Assembly: GCF_015207825.1 (NCBI RefSeq) | Contig: NZ_JADEWC010000011.1 | Location: 1-64,000 of the forward strand | Length of the DNA: 64,000 bases | From: Cyanobacterium stanieri LEGE 03274 | GTDB taxonomy: Bacteria; Cyanobacteriota; Cyanobacteriia; Cyanobacteriales; Cyanobacteriaceae | Direction of reading: 5' to 3' | Part shown: positions 1 through 7,789 of the stretch, one piece after another | How the letters are laid out: each line of letters opens with the position of its first letter | Position numbering within the stretch: the stretch's first letter is position 1 | The notes under the pieces: generated by a model | Told to the model about the DNA's origin: nothing | Database searches by the model: none | Seen by the model: the letters and a program-made list of their open reading frames with translations, nothing else | Position numbers and translations under genes: made by a program

Positions 1-472
1 AGTCTGATTTATTGGACTTAAACGCTTGGGGAGATTTGTCCTCTATCTTGGTTGGTGGCAACACCTGCTAGGGTAAGATGAATCACTGAACCAAGAATCC
101 TCCTGCGTTCACGCCGAGGAGTGTCAAGATCCTGAAAATTCTTTAAATTTAGAATTTGGTCAGTATTGGAATAACCATTATATTGCCATTTGCTTGTCAG
201 GATGGTTTTGCAAAAATCGTCAATCTAATACAAGACAATTTCCAAGGAAAATACCCAATTTTTTCACTAAACCAAGTAAGAAGCAGATCAAGTCGCTCTT
301 ATATCTAATTTCAATCCTTCGCAAAAAATATAATATACCCATAGATAATATACGAGGTCATCGGGAACTAAATGGGTGCGATACAACTTGCCCTGGAGAA
401 AATTTTGATCTGCATAAACTTAGGACAAGCATTCAATCTTATCAAGAGAAAGCATCGTCATCCCAAATATAA
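1..472 (+). pseudogene. Decayed N-acetylmuramoyl-L-alanine amidase (PGRP/Amidase_2) remnant, left end cut
   Basis: The C-terminal part reads as the end of an amidase_2/PGRP domain: a helix ending in KKYNIPIDNIRGHREL followed by CDTTCPG, the usual GHR...T.CPG zinc-site region. Upstream the reading is broken. The frame that carries NNHYIAICLSG (about 170-200) has a stop codon at 74-76, while the best amidase-like continuation after CLSG (DGFAKIVNLIQDNFQGKY) lies one frame over at 201-255. The frame then returns for KKQIKSLLYL. No start codon with a ribosome site is evident. I therefore read it as an inactivated gene whose 5' part lies outside the window. A short intact peptide starting with TTG at 194 is possible but would lack most of the fold. 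Confidence 0.55.
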
Positions 473-559
473 TTTTTATCAAAGCATTTATTAAAAAAGA
501 CTTTAATTCCTTGTAAGTTACATTCCTTTATTTTCGGAATTAGGTTCAACTGAAATAAG

Positions 560-1423
560 ATGAGAAAAAACAAATCTAAAAGAGCAATTTTTTTGTATAT
601 CTTTGACTGGGTGATCAAAAATATTGCTAGGTTATATATATTAATCCTCATATTATCATTGCTATACTTAAGTACCAATGATGTAAATATACAAAAACTA
701 CCACTGATAATTATCTTCTCACTCTTAATTTTGAAAACATTTGCATTATTTTCTTTGAATTGGGTTAATCCACCAACTTCTGCATTTATGTTAAGAGTAA
801 CTAATTCTTTTAGTGATAAAAGTAAAAAACGAATTCAATATACGTGGATAAAATATGATGATATATCCCCCTTTATGCCTATAGTTGTTATCCTGTCTGA
901 AGATTATCAGTTCCCTAATCATTCTGGCTTTAATTGGAGAGAAATTCTGCGCGCTTTTCAACTCAATCGATCTTCTCACTCATTGATAGGGGGAAGCTCA
1001 ATTTCCCAGCAAACTGTTAAAAATCTTTTTCTTTATCCTAGTAAAACTCTTTTTAGAAAAACTATGGAGGCTTATTTGACATTAATTCTTGAAGCAGTTT
1101 TGAGCAAGAAGCGTATTTTAGAAATATATTTGAATATTGTGCAATTCTCTCCTGATATTTTTGGTGTGGAATCTGCATCATTACATTTTTTTAAGAAGAG
1201 TGCTCAGAGTCTGACGGTGGAAGAATCTTGCCTCTTAGCTACTGTTATGCCTAACCCCTATATATATGAGGTTCATTCTCCTTCTCATTATATGCGTGAA
1301 AGACAAGAGCTTATCTTAAGCTATCTTAATAAAGCGATTTCTGAACAATCTTTAGAGCATTTCCTTTCTTCAAGTCATTTCTCTTGCGTTGAAGAAAAGT
1401 GGTTTGCTCGAAAAATATTTTAG
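560..1423 (+). CDS. mtgA: Monofunctional peptidoglycan glycosyltransferase (GT51, MtgA-like)
   Basis: Probably polymerises lipid II into glycan strands at the outer face of the cytoplasmic membrane. The N-terminus (about residues 10-68) holds two hydrophobic segments. The GT51 domain follows from about 75 to 250 with its motifs in order: SEDYQFPNHSGF with the putative catalytic Glu at 114, GGSSISQQTVKNLF near 144-157, and SKKRILEIYLNIVQF. There is no transpeptidase domain, and the 287-residue length fits the monofunctional family. Two hydrophobic segments instead of one is a little unusual. It follows the amidase remnant, so both ends of cell-wall metabolism are represented. The family is clear from the motifs; which glycan strands it makes is not. 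Confidence 0.85.
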   Translation: MRKNKSKRAIFLYIFDWVIKNIARLYILILILSLLYLSTNDVNIQKLPLIIIFSLLILKTFALFSLNWVNPPTSAFMLRVTNSFSDKSKKRIQYTWIKYDDISPFMPIVVILSEDYQFPNHSGFNWREILRAFQLNRSSHSLIGGSSISQQTVKNLFLYPSKTLFRKTMEAYLTLILEAVLSKKRILEIYLNIVQFSPDIFGVESASLHFFKKSAQSLTVEESCLLATVMPNPYIYEVHSPSHYMRERQELILSYLNKAISEQSLEHFLSSSHFSCVEEKWFARKIF

Positions 1424-1758
1424 AAGTGATAGTTGAGAATGGAAATATTAATGGGCAAATTAATTGGGAGTTGGAAACCTGTTTTAGACGGTATTACATC
1501 GATCTAGCTCAACAATTCGCTACCATGGAAAATAATAACGATAGTTTGAAAATTTTTAATGTAAAAATAGCTTGAAATTTAATCAGGGTAAAGATTTTAG
1601 GCTAATTTAGATTAAAAATGATCTATGTTATGTTTTTTTATTTTCTTTAAGTAAAGCTACTTATCTTTCCATCATAATCAAGACACAAAAAAGAAAAAGA
1701 CAAGTCACAATGGAATTATGGAAATCTTTTATTGTGATATTTTTTTGGAGGCAAATTG
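1424..1758. other. Intergenic region, no gene seen
   Basis: About 335 bases of AT-rich DNA in which I see no convincing ORF, hairpin with a T-run or repeat. It presumably holds the promoter of the TM2-domain gene; a GGAGG ribosome-binding site lies at 1747-1751. Confidence 0.6.
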
Positions 1759-2298
1759 ATGAATAATGTTCCTACCAGTTATCTGTTATGGTTGTTTTGG
1801 TTAGCTGGGTGCGCTGGAATACATCGTATTTACAATAAAAAGTATGTGAGTGGGTTATTTTGGTTATGTACTTGGGGGGTTTTTGGTATTGGTCAATTGG
1901 TGGATTTGTTTCTTATTCCTGATATGGTTGAACAACATAACTGGAAGATGCGTAAACGTTTGGGGATGACGGGGGCGGAAAATTATTTGGCTGGTGGGTT
2001 TCAATCGCCTAATCAAGTTTATAATCCTTCTGTGCATCCCCCTGTATTGGAGGTTAATTCACAAACCGTACAGCCTGGCAATAAGTCTTTATCAAATGAG
2101 GATATTATGGTTAAGTTGGCACAGGCCGCTAGTAATCATGGTGGTAAGTTGTCGGTGACTAGGGCTGTGATTGATACGGGATTGACTTTTGAGCAGGTGG
2201 AAAGGGTGTTACAGATAATGTTGGAGAAGGGTTATGTGGTAATTGGTAATGATCCGATTAAGGGTCATATTGTTTATGATTTTATGGATATTTCTTAG
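1759..2298 (+). CDS. TM2-domain membrane protein with C-terminal helical domain
   Basis: Residues 5-55 form a TM2 domain: a first hydrophobic helix (YLLWLFWLAGCAGIHRIY), the short polar turn with a basic patch, then a second helix (GLFWLCTWGVFGIGQLVDLF). A proline-rich linker (about 75-110) leads to an 80-residue C-terminal domain, about 110-179. This has the look of a small winged-helix-like fold (alternating helices, then GYVVIGND...GHIVYDF). The start at ATG 1759 is preferred over the TTG at 1756 because GGAGG sits 7 bases upstream. The function is unknown; TM2 proteins are often membrane-anchored adaptors. It stands alone, with the rhamnose operon converging on it. Confidence 0.75.
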   Translation: MNNVPTSYLLWLFWLAGCAGIHRIYNKKYVSGLFWLCTWGVFGIGQLVDLFLIPDMVEQHNWKMRKRLGMTGAENYLAGGFQSPNQVYNPSVHPPVLEVNSQTVQPGNKSLSNEDIMVKLAQAASNHGGKLSVTRAVIDTGLTFEQVERVLQIMLEKGYVVIGNDPIKGHIVYDFMDIS

Positions 2299-2529
2299 TT
2301 TGATGAGTTTTAAAAACAGGAGATAATTTTCTGGTTTTCATTGGTTGATATATTATTTATAATCTTGCTGTGTTATGTTAAGTTTCAAAAATTCGTTATT
2401 AATTGTTGACAAGATGATAAATTTTATCCCGAAATCAGGTTAAGACAGTGAAGATGGTGTCAGTCTTATTGTTGGTGATGGTTCTCAGGATTGGGGTTTA
2501 TGGGGAATGACAATAACGATCGCCCTTAA

Positions 2530-3579
2530 TCAAAGATACATAGAATTATAATATTTAGCATAATCACCACTGACGATATTTTCTACCCAGTCGAGATTAT
2601 TAACATACCAATCAATGGTTTCTTTTATGCCCTGCTCAAAGGTATAACGAGGCTTCCAACCTAATTGAGAAGTTATTTTACGATTATCAATGGCGTAACG
2701 GCGATCGTGTCCTGGTCTATCTTTGACAAATTGAATTAAATCTTGACTCCTATTTAAACTATCAATAATTAAACGAATAATATCCAAATTTGCCTTTTCA
2801 TTATTACCGCCAATATTATATATTTCCCCCACCTTTCCTCGATGTAAAACCACATCAATAGCATAACAATGATCCTTCACATGAAGCCAATCCCTAACCT
2901 GCATACCATCCCCATACACAGGAATCGGTTTATGTTTTAAACAATTATTAATGGTCAAAGGGATTAATTTTTCAGGAAATTGATATGCTCCATAATTATT
3001 ACTACAACGGGTAATATTAACGGGCATCCCAAAGGTTTCATGGTAAGCCCGAACAATTAAGTCGGCACTGGCTTTAGAAGCCGAATAAGGGCTATTAGGA
3101 AGCAAAGCCATGGTTTCGGTAAACATACCCGTCTTACCCAGCGCCCCATAAACCTCATCCGTTGACACCTGTAAAAATTTCACACCGTCTTGATATTTGC
3201 CACAATATTTGTCATCGGGGTTAATTTTCCAATACCTTTTCGCCACATCCAATAAAACTTGTGTACCGATAATATTAGTGGTTAAAAAAATATCTGGGTC
3301 AATAATACTCCTATCAACATGGGATTCGGCGGCAAAATTGATGACAGTATCAATGGAATAGACTTGAAAAATTTTCTCCACGGTTTCTCTATTCCTAATA
3401 TCACCTTTTATAAAAGTGTAATGGGGGTTATTTTCAATGGTTTTGAGATTTGCTAAATTCCCTGCATAGGTTAACAAATCAAGGTTAATAATTTGATAGT
3501 CGGAGTGAAGATTCAACATTTCCCTGACAAAATTACTACCGATAAATCCTGCACCGCCAGTGACTAATATTTTTTTCAT
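2530..3579 (-). CDS. rfbB: dTDP-glucose 4,6-dehydratase
   Basis: Converts dTDP-D-glucose to dTDP-4-keto-6-deoxy-D-glucose, the second step of dTDP-L-rhamnose synthesis, in the cytosol. It is an extended SDR: the NAD-binding GGAGFIGSNF is near residues 8-17, the catalytic TDE of the family appears in QVSTDEVYG, and YSASKASADL carries the YxxxK pair. The length of 349 residues is normal. It is the last gene of the minus-strand rhamnose operon, starting 3 bases after the rfbD stop, so it is very likely co-transcribed and perhaps translationally coupled. It appears intact, unlike the upstream genes of the operon. Confidence 0.95.
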   Translation of the reverse strand: MKKILVTGGAGFIGSNFVREMLNLHSDYQIINLDLLTYAGNLANLKTIENNPHYTFIKGDIRNRETVEKIFQVYSIDTVINFAAESHVDRSIIDPDIFLTTNIIGTQVLLDVAKRYWKINPDDKYCGKYQDGVKFLQVSTDEVYGALGKTGMFTETMALLPNSPYSASKASADLIVRAYHETFGMPVNITRCSNNYGAYQFPEKLIPLTINNCLKHKPIPVYGDGMQVRDWLHVKDHCYAIDVVLHRGKVGEIYNIGGNNEKANLDIIRLIIDSLNRSQDLIQFVKDRPGHDRRYAIDNRKITSQLGWKPRYTFEQGIKETIDWYVNNLDWVENIVSGDYAKYYNSMYL

Positions 3580-3582
3580 AAT

Positions 3583-4488
3583 TTATTTTTCTTTGATTTC
3601 TTGTAAATATCTTTTGAGGGCGTTTTTCCAATGGGGTAATTTTTCTAGCCCAATATTTTCTGTGGCGACGGTAGATAAACGAGAATTTTTTGGTCTTTGG
3701 GCTTTAGTTATGTATGCTTGGGATGATATGGGTATTATCTCCATATCTTGTGCCAGTTGAGCGAAAATTTCTTGGGCGAATTGATACCAACTACAATAAC
3801 CTTCATTAACTCCATGGTAAGTGCCATAGTTTTCTGTTTGAATTAAGTTACTGATAAATGTAGCTAAATCTTTAGTATAGGTTGGAGAGCCAATTTGATC
3901 GTCAACTACTTGTATTTTCTTTTTTGACTCCCCCAAGTGCATCATGGTTTTAACGAAATTATGTCCGTTAATTCCATATACCCAAGATGTTCTGATGATA
4001 AAATGTTTTTGAATGTGATTTTTGACAATCTTTTCTCCCTCTGCCTTGGTTTGACCATAATAGTTAACAGGATTTATGAAATCTGTTATGGCATGGGGGT
4101 TATTTCCTAAGCCATCAAAGACATAATCGGTGCTGATATAAACTAATTTAGCGTTTATTTCCTGTGCGCTTTGAGCTATATATTTTGTTCCTTCTACGTT
4201 AACTGAGTAACATATCTCTTGCTCTTCTTCGGCTTTGTCAACGGCGGTGTAGGCGGCACAATGGATGATAATATCGGGCTTCGTTTTGATGATAAATTGT
4301 CTTGTGCGTTTTTCGTTGGTAATGTCTAAATTATCTTTGGTGGTAGTAATTACGTTGATTCCTATGTGGGATAATTGCTTACTGACATCATAGCCTAGTT
4401 GTCCGTTTCCTCCTGTTACTAATGCTTTGATTTGAAAGTTAACATCACTATCTTTTAGTAAGGGGGCGACTAAGTCTTTTTCTGACAT
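3583..4488 (-). CDS. rfbD: dTDP-4-dehydrorhamnose reductase, preceded by the tail of a lost RfbC domain
   Basis: The last step of dTDP-L-rhamnose synthesis is NADPH reduction of the 4-keto sugar. From about residue 20 it is a complete RfbD: ALVTGGNGQLGYDV for the dinucleotide, VYISTDYVFDG, YYGQTKAEGE with YxxxK, and RTSWVYG. The first 18 residues (MSEKDLVAPLLKDSDVNF) are not RfbD. They match the C-terminal tail of the 3,5-epimerase RfbC, and the reading frame stays open upstream to about 4653 with more RfbC sequence. The gene therefore descends from an rfbC-rfbD fusion, a form I recall from some cyanobacteria, whose epimerase half has mostly been deleted. ATG 4488 is the only good start I see. 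The reductase fold itself looks intact. Confidence 0.85.
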   Translation of the reverse strand: MSEKDLVAPLLKDSDVNFQIKALVTGGNGQLGYDVSKQLSHIGINVITTTKDNLDITNEKRTRQFIIKTKPDIIIHCAAYTAVDKAEEEQEICYSVNVEGTKYIAQSAQEINAKLVYISTDYVFDGLGNNPHAITDFINPVNYYGQTKAEGEKIVKNHIQKHFIIRTSWVYGINGHNFVKTMMHLGESKKKIQVVDDQIGSPTYTKDLATFISNLIQTENYGTYHGVNEGYCSWYQFAQEIFAQLAQDMEIIPISSQAYITKAQRPKNSRLSTVATENIGLEKLPHWKNALKRYLQEIKEK

Positions 4489-4640
4489 GATGGGGTTTTC
4501 AATGCCCCAATTGATACCTAAGTCTGGATCATTAAATTTTAAGGTGCGATCGCACTCAGGACTATAATATTGATCAACTTTATATTGAACTTCAGCATCA
4601 TCAGTTAAAGTAAGAAAACCATGGGCAAATCCTTTTCTTC
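4435..4640 (-). pseudogene. rfbC: Remnant of dTDP-4-dehydrorhamnose 3,5-epimerase (RfbC) C-terminus
   Basis: On the minus strand, in frame with rfbD, the DNA from about 4640 to 4435 encodes [18 protein letters not shown], then VDQYYSPECDRTLKFNDPD, LGINWGIENP and the SEKD...APLL tail. This is the conserved second half of RfbC, including the GFAHGF active-site strand and the Y-Y-x-P-E segment. The first two thirds of the epimerase, roughly 120 residues, are absent: directly upstream the sequence changes into rfbA, in another frame. The remnant cannot be a working epimerase. See the finding on the deletion scar. Confidence 0.85.
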
Positions 4641-5399
4641 TGGAGCAGATATTTTAATGGCTTGTCTAGTTTCAATCATTTGAACAAAATTCGTTGCCTC
4701 TACGAGACTATCCATCGTACCCGTATCAAACCAAGCATATCCCCGCCCTAATAATTCTACATTTAAATTTTGCTGTGCAAGATAAATATTATTTAAATCA
4801 GTAATTTCTAACTCTCCCCTAGCAGAAGGTTTGAGTTGTTCAGCAAAACTAACCACCCGATTATCATAAAAGTAAAGCCCTGTCACACAATAATTAGATT
4901 TAGGTTGAAGGGGTTTTTCTTCAATGGATATAACTTTATAATCTTGATCGAATTCTACCACCCCAAAGCGTTCGGGATCATTAACATAGTAACCAAAAAT
5001 AGTCCCTTGACCATTTTCCACATTCCTCTTAGCTTTTTTTAAAATTTTGCTTAAACCATTACCATAATAAATATTATCCCCTAAAATCATGGCAACACTA
5101 TCTTGACCAATAAAATCCTTAGCAAGAATAAAAGCCTGTGCTAAACCATCGGGGGAAGGCTGTGCGGTGTAAGATAAATTAATTCCAAATTGATTACCAT
5201 CCCCTAATAATTTTTGAAAATTGGGCAAATCTCGAGGAGTAGATATAATTAGTATATCTTTGATATTCCCTAACATGAGTACTGATAAGGGATAATAAAT
5301 CATTGGTTTATCATAGACAGGTAATAGTTGCTTACTGGTAACAGTAGTAAGGGGATAGAGCCTTGTTCCTGAACCACCTGCTAAAATTATTCCTTTCAT
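4605..5399 (-). CDS. rfbA: Glucose-1-phosphate thymidylyltransferase, C-terminally truncated
   Basis: Makes dTDP-glucose from glucose-1-phosphate and dTTP, the entry step to rhamnose. The nucleotidyltransferase core is complete: [11 protein letters not shown] at the N-terminus, [16 protein letters not shown], the metal-binding [11 protein letters not shown], and [16 protein letters not shown]. After KISAPEE (about residue 253) the protein leaves the family and ends in KDLPMVFLL. Those nine residues are rfbC DNA read in the wrong frame. About 35-40 C-terminal residues normal for RmlA are therefore missing. The total length is 264 against roughly 290. Whether it stays active is uncertain, since the C-terminal helices contribute to the RmlA oligomer and allosteric site. 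First gene of the operon. Confidence 0.85.
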   Translation of the reverse strand: MKGIILAGGSGTRLYPLTTVTSKQLLPVYDKPMIYYPLSVLMLGNIKDILIISTPRDLPNFQKLLGDGNQFGINLSYTAQPSPDGLAQAFILAKDFIGQDSVAMILGDNIYYGNGLSKILKKAKRNVENGQGTIFGYYVNDPERFGVVEFDQDYKVISIEEKPLQPKSNYCVTGLYFYDNRVVSFAEQLKPSARGELEITDLNNIYLAQQNLNVELLGRGYAWFDTGTMDSLVEATNFVQMIETRQAIKISAPEEKDLPMVFLL

Positions 5400-5444
5400 A
5401 ATATTAATGGTAAAGATCGCCCCTAAATATATAAATTATACTAA

Positions 5445-7238
5445 CTAAGGGATACGACGCACTGCCAACATGGTAAGATCATCAAATTGATCAGCTTCTC
5501 CAATATGCTCAATAACCCTATCTTTGACAGTATTAACTAAATCAGTAACCGAGTTACAGGGCTTATCCAATAATTCCTCTAACCTTTTAGAGCGGAAAAA
5601 CTCTTTATCCACAGAGCGCGCATCGGTTACACCATCGGTATTACCAAAAACAATATCCCCTATTTCTAAATAAAACTGTTTAAAGTTAAACTTCATCCCC
5701 GGCATCATACCCACCGCAGGGCCTGTGGATTTTAATAATTGTTTAGTATGACCTTGACTATCTTTAACATACAATGACTCATGACCACCGTTAATATAGG
5801 TTAGAAGACCATTTTCAGGATTTAAAACCCCCATAAACATAGTGGCAAACATTCCTAAATCTCCATGGTTATTACCGATATAATTGTTGGTAATACTAAC
5901 GGCTTGGAGGGCATTAAGGTGGGTTAAGTTGGTTTGGGTATCTTCCCCTATCCAGCCTGTGCCGAGGGGCTGATGGGTGGCTAAAATATTATTTATATCT
6001 CCCTGGAGACGATGTTGATGGGAAAAGATACGAATGAGGCTACGAAAAAGCCCCATAAATAAGGCCGCACCTACTCCTTTATCGCAGACATCCGCCAAGA
6101 CTAAAACCACATTGCCATCGGGTAGGGTGAAAGTATCGTAAAAGTCTCCGGCCACTTGACGGGCTGGTTTAAAGAAAGTGGCAATTTCCCAGTTAGGAAT
6201 TTTGAGGGGGGCGGAGGGTAGGAAGTTGAGTTGTACTTCTCTACCTTTTTCCAATTCTTTGTTGATTTTCTGGAGATACTGCATTTCTCGATCGCGCAAT
6301 ATCTTTTTCTCTAGGGATGCTTCGATTCTGGCACGGAGTAAAATTTTATTAAAGGGTTTAGGAAGATAATCTTCGGCGCCGATTTCGATGCAACGGATAA
6401 CATTATCCATTTCGTCGAGGGCGGAAATCATGATAACGGGGATATGTTTTTTTTTGTCGTCTTGTTTGAGGGTTTCTAAGACTTGATAACCATCGATTTC
6501 GGGCATGAGTAAATCAAGAAGAATGAGATCATAATCTTGTTGGGAAATCATTTCTAGGGCTTGTTTACCGTCAATGGCGGTGGTAACGGTATAACCTTCT
6601 CTGGTGAGTTGGCTATGGAGTAAGTCTCGGTTATTTTCGTTGTCGTCTACGGCAAGAATATGCCCTGTGATGTTTTTTTTGTCGATGGGTTTATTTATTT
6701 TAGGGTGTCTAGTATCAACAAATTCTTGGATGGGAATGTTACTAATGTCTTGGGGATTTTCGATGGGGATGATAAATTCAAATCTTTCTAAGTCGGTGAG
6801 GAAGTTTTTTAGTCGGATGGAGGATTTATGGATTCTTTCTAAGTCTTTGAGGAAGTCTTCTTGTTGATGATTTTGATTGGTTTTGATGATTTGGCAATTG
6901 TGGAGGATGGTGGAGATGAGGGGATCTGTTTTTTGTCTGAGGAGGGATATTTTTTGGCTAAAATTGTCTTTGGAGTAGTCTTGATTTTCTTGTTTTAGGA
7001 GTTGATTAATGGTGGCTAATACTTCTTTTCCATTTTTTTGAATTGAGCTTAGTTTTTCTATGATTGGTTGGTTAAGGGCGATCGCCCTTTCTTCTTCCAC
7101 ATTTCCTAAGTCTTCCAATAACATTTCACTATATCCCAAAATAGCATTAATAGGGGTACGTAAATCATGACGAAGATTAGCAATAATAGAGGAATTTAGT
7201 TGAGTTATTTCGGGGATATTTTTAATTGTTTCATCCAT
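5445..7238 (-). CDS. icfG: IcfG/RsbU-type PP2C phosphatase with HisKA-like and REC domains
   Basis: Expected to dephosphorylate the phosphoserine of the STAS proteins encoded upstream, the role shown for IcfG in Synechocystis 6803. Domains: an N-terminal HisKA-like segment (NLRHDLRTPINAILGYSEML, H24) without any following ATPase domain; a receiver domain about 192-310 (VDDN, phosphoacceptor D242 in LLDLLMPEIDG, K294 in LPKPF); a short coiled linker; and a SpoIIE-type PP2C domain about 345-597 with AGDFYD (D365), LADVCDKG (D383), GHESLY, FGNTDGVTDA and QFDDLTMLAV. The metal-binding Asp residues look intact. The receiver suggests that the nearby kinase sets phosphatase activity. It is last in the regulatory block, and 45 bases separate its end from rfbA. 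The gene symbol is by similarity and synteny. Confidence 0.85.
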   Translation of the reverse strand: MDETIKNIPEITQLNSSIIANLRHDLRTPINAILGYSEMLLEDLGNVEEERAIALNQPIIEKLSSIQKNGKEVLATINQLLKQENQDYSKDNFSQKISLLRQKTDPLISTILHNCQIIKTNQNHQQEDFLKDLERIHKSSIRLKNFLTDLERFEFIIPIENPQDISNIPIQEFVDTRHPKINKPIDKKNITGHILAVDDNENNRDLLHSQLTREGYTVTTAIDGKQALEMISQQDYDLILLDLLMPEIDGYQVLETLKQDDKKKHIPVIMISALDEMDNVIRCIEIGAEDYLPKPFNKILLRARIEASLEKKILRDREMQYLQKINKELEKGREVQLNFLPSAPLKIPNWEIATFFKPARQVAGDFYDTFTLPDGNVVLVLADVCDKGVGAALFMGLFRSLIRIFSHQHRLQGDINNILATHQPLGTGWIGEDTQTNLTHLNALQAVSITNNYIGNNHGDLGMFATMFMGVLNPENGLLTYINGGHESLYVKDSQGHTKQLLKSTGPAVGMMPGMKFNFKQFYLEIGDIVFGNTDGVTDARSVDKEFFRSKRLEELLDKPCNSVTDLVNTVKDRVIEHIGEADQFDDLTMLAVRRIP

Positions 7239-7369
7239 AAGTTTTTTACTACTTTTAATAGTTTTAATTAATTAGAATTTTAATTTATTTAAGATAGATA
7301 ATAGTGTTAATTATTTACCCTTGTTTTCCCAAAAAAACTAATTCCTAACACCTGTTCATAACATCTTAT

Positions 7370-7732
7370 TTAGTTCAAAAAGGTTTGGATTTTTTTCAAT
7401 AAACGAGGTAATTCGATGGGTTTAGTATCATAATCATCACATCCTGCCTTCATAGCTTTTTCATAATCCCCTGCCATGGCGTGAGCTGTAAGGGCAATAA
7501 TGGGGGTACTTTTAGTTTCTTCTTTTTGTTTGAGTTGCTCCGTGGCACTCCAACCATCGATGACAGGTAAGCTCATATCCATAAGAATAAGATCTGGCTT
7601 TTCGGAGATGGCTTTTTCTATTCCTTCTCCCCCATCTACAGCAATGATGATTTCATACCCTTTACGCTTGAGGCGACGGGAGAGCATATCTCGATTCATC
7701 TCATTATCTTCAACCAATAAAATTTTGTGCAT
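7370..7732 (-). CDS. Single-domain response regulator (CheY-like)
   Basis: A lone receiver domain: ILLVEDNEMNRDML holds the acidic pair, LILMDMSLPVIDGW the phosphoacceptor Asp (D52 counted from the chosen start), IALTAHA the switch Thr, and YDTKPIELP the conserved Lys. There is no output domain. The ATG at 7732 is preferred to the TTG at 7747, because GGAG lies just upstream of the ATG and the domain begins immediately after it. It sits between the hybrid kinase and the REC-PP2C phosphatase, so it may be a phosphate shuttle between them. The partner is inferred from position only. Confidence 0.88.
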   Translation of the reverse strand: MHKILLVEDNEMNRDMLSRRLKRKGYEIIIAVDGGEGIEKAISEKPDLILMDMSLPVIDGWSATEQLKQKEETKSTPIIALTAHAMAGDYEKAMKAGCDDYDTKPIELPRLLKKIQTFLN

Positions 7733-7789
7733 TAATTTTGTCTCCAAATATACTTTTTATAAAATCAATTTTTTTGATTATTTTAGATA

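Noticed and set aside
442-678. Minus-strand frame across the start of the GT51 gene
   Set aside because: It overlaps the amidase remnant and the GT51 start, and shows only low-complexity hydrophobic sequence.
2427-2445. TTATCCCGAA.TCA.GTTA motif that also occurs near 52323
   Set aside because: Two imperfect matches of about 18 bases are too little to call a repeat family without a genome search.
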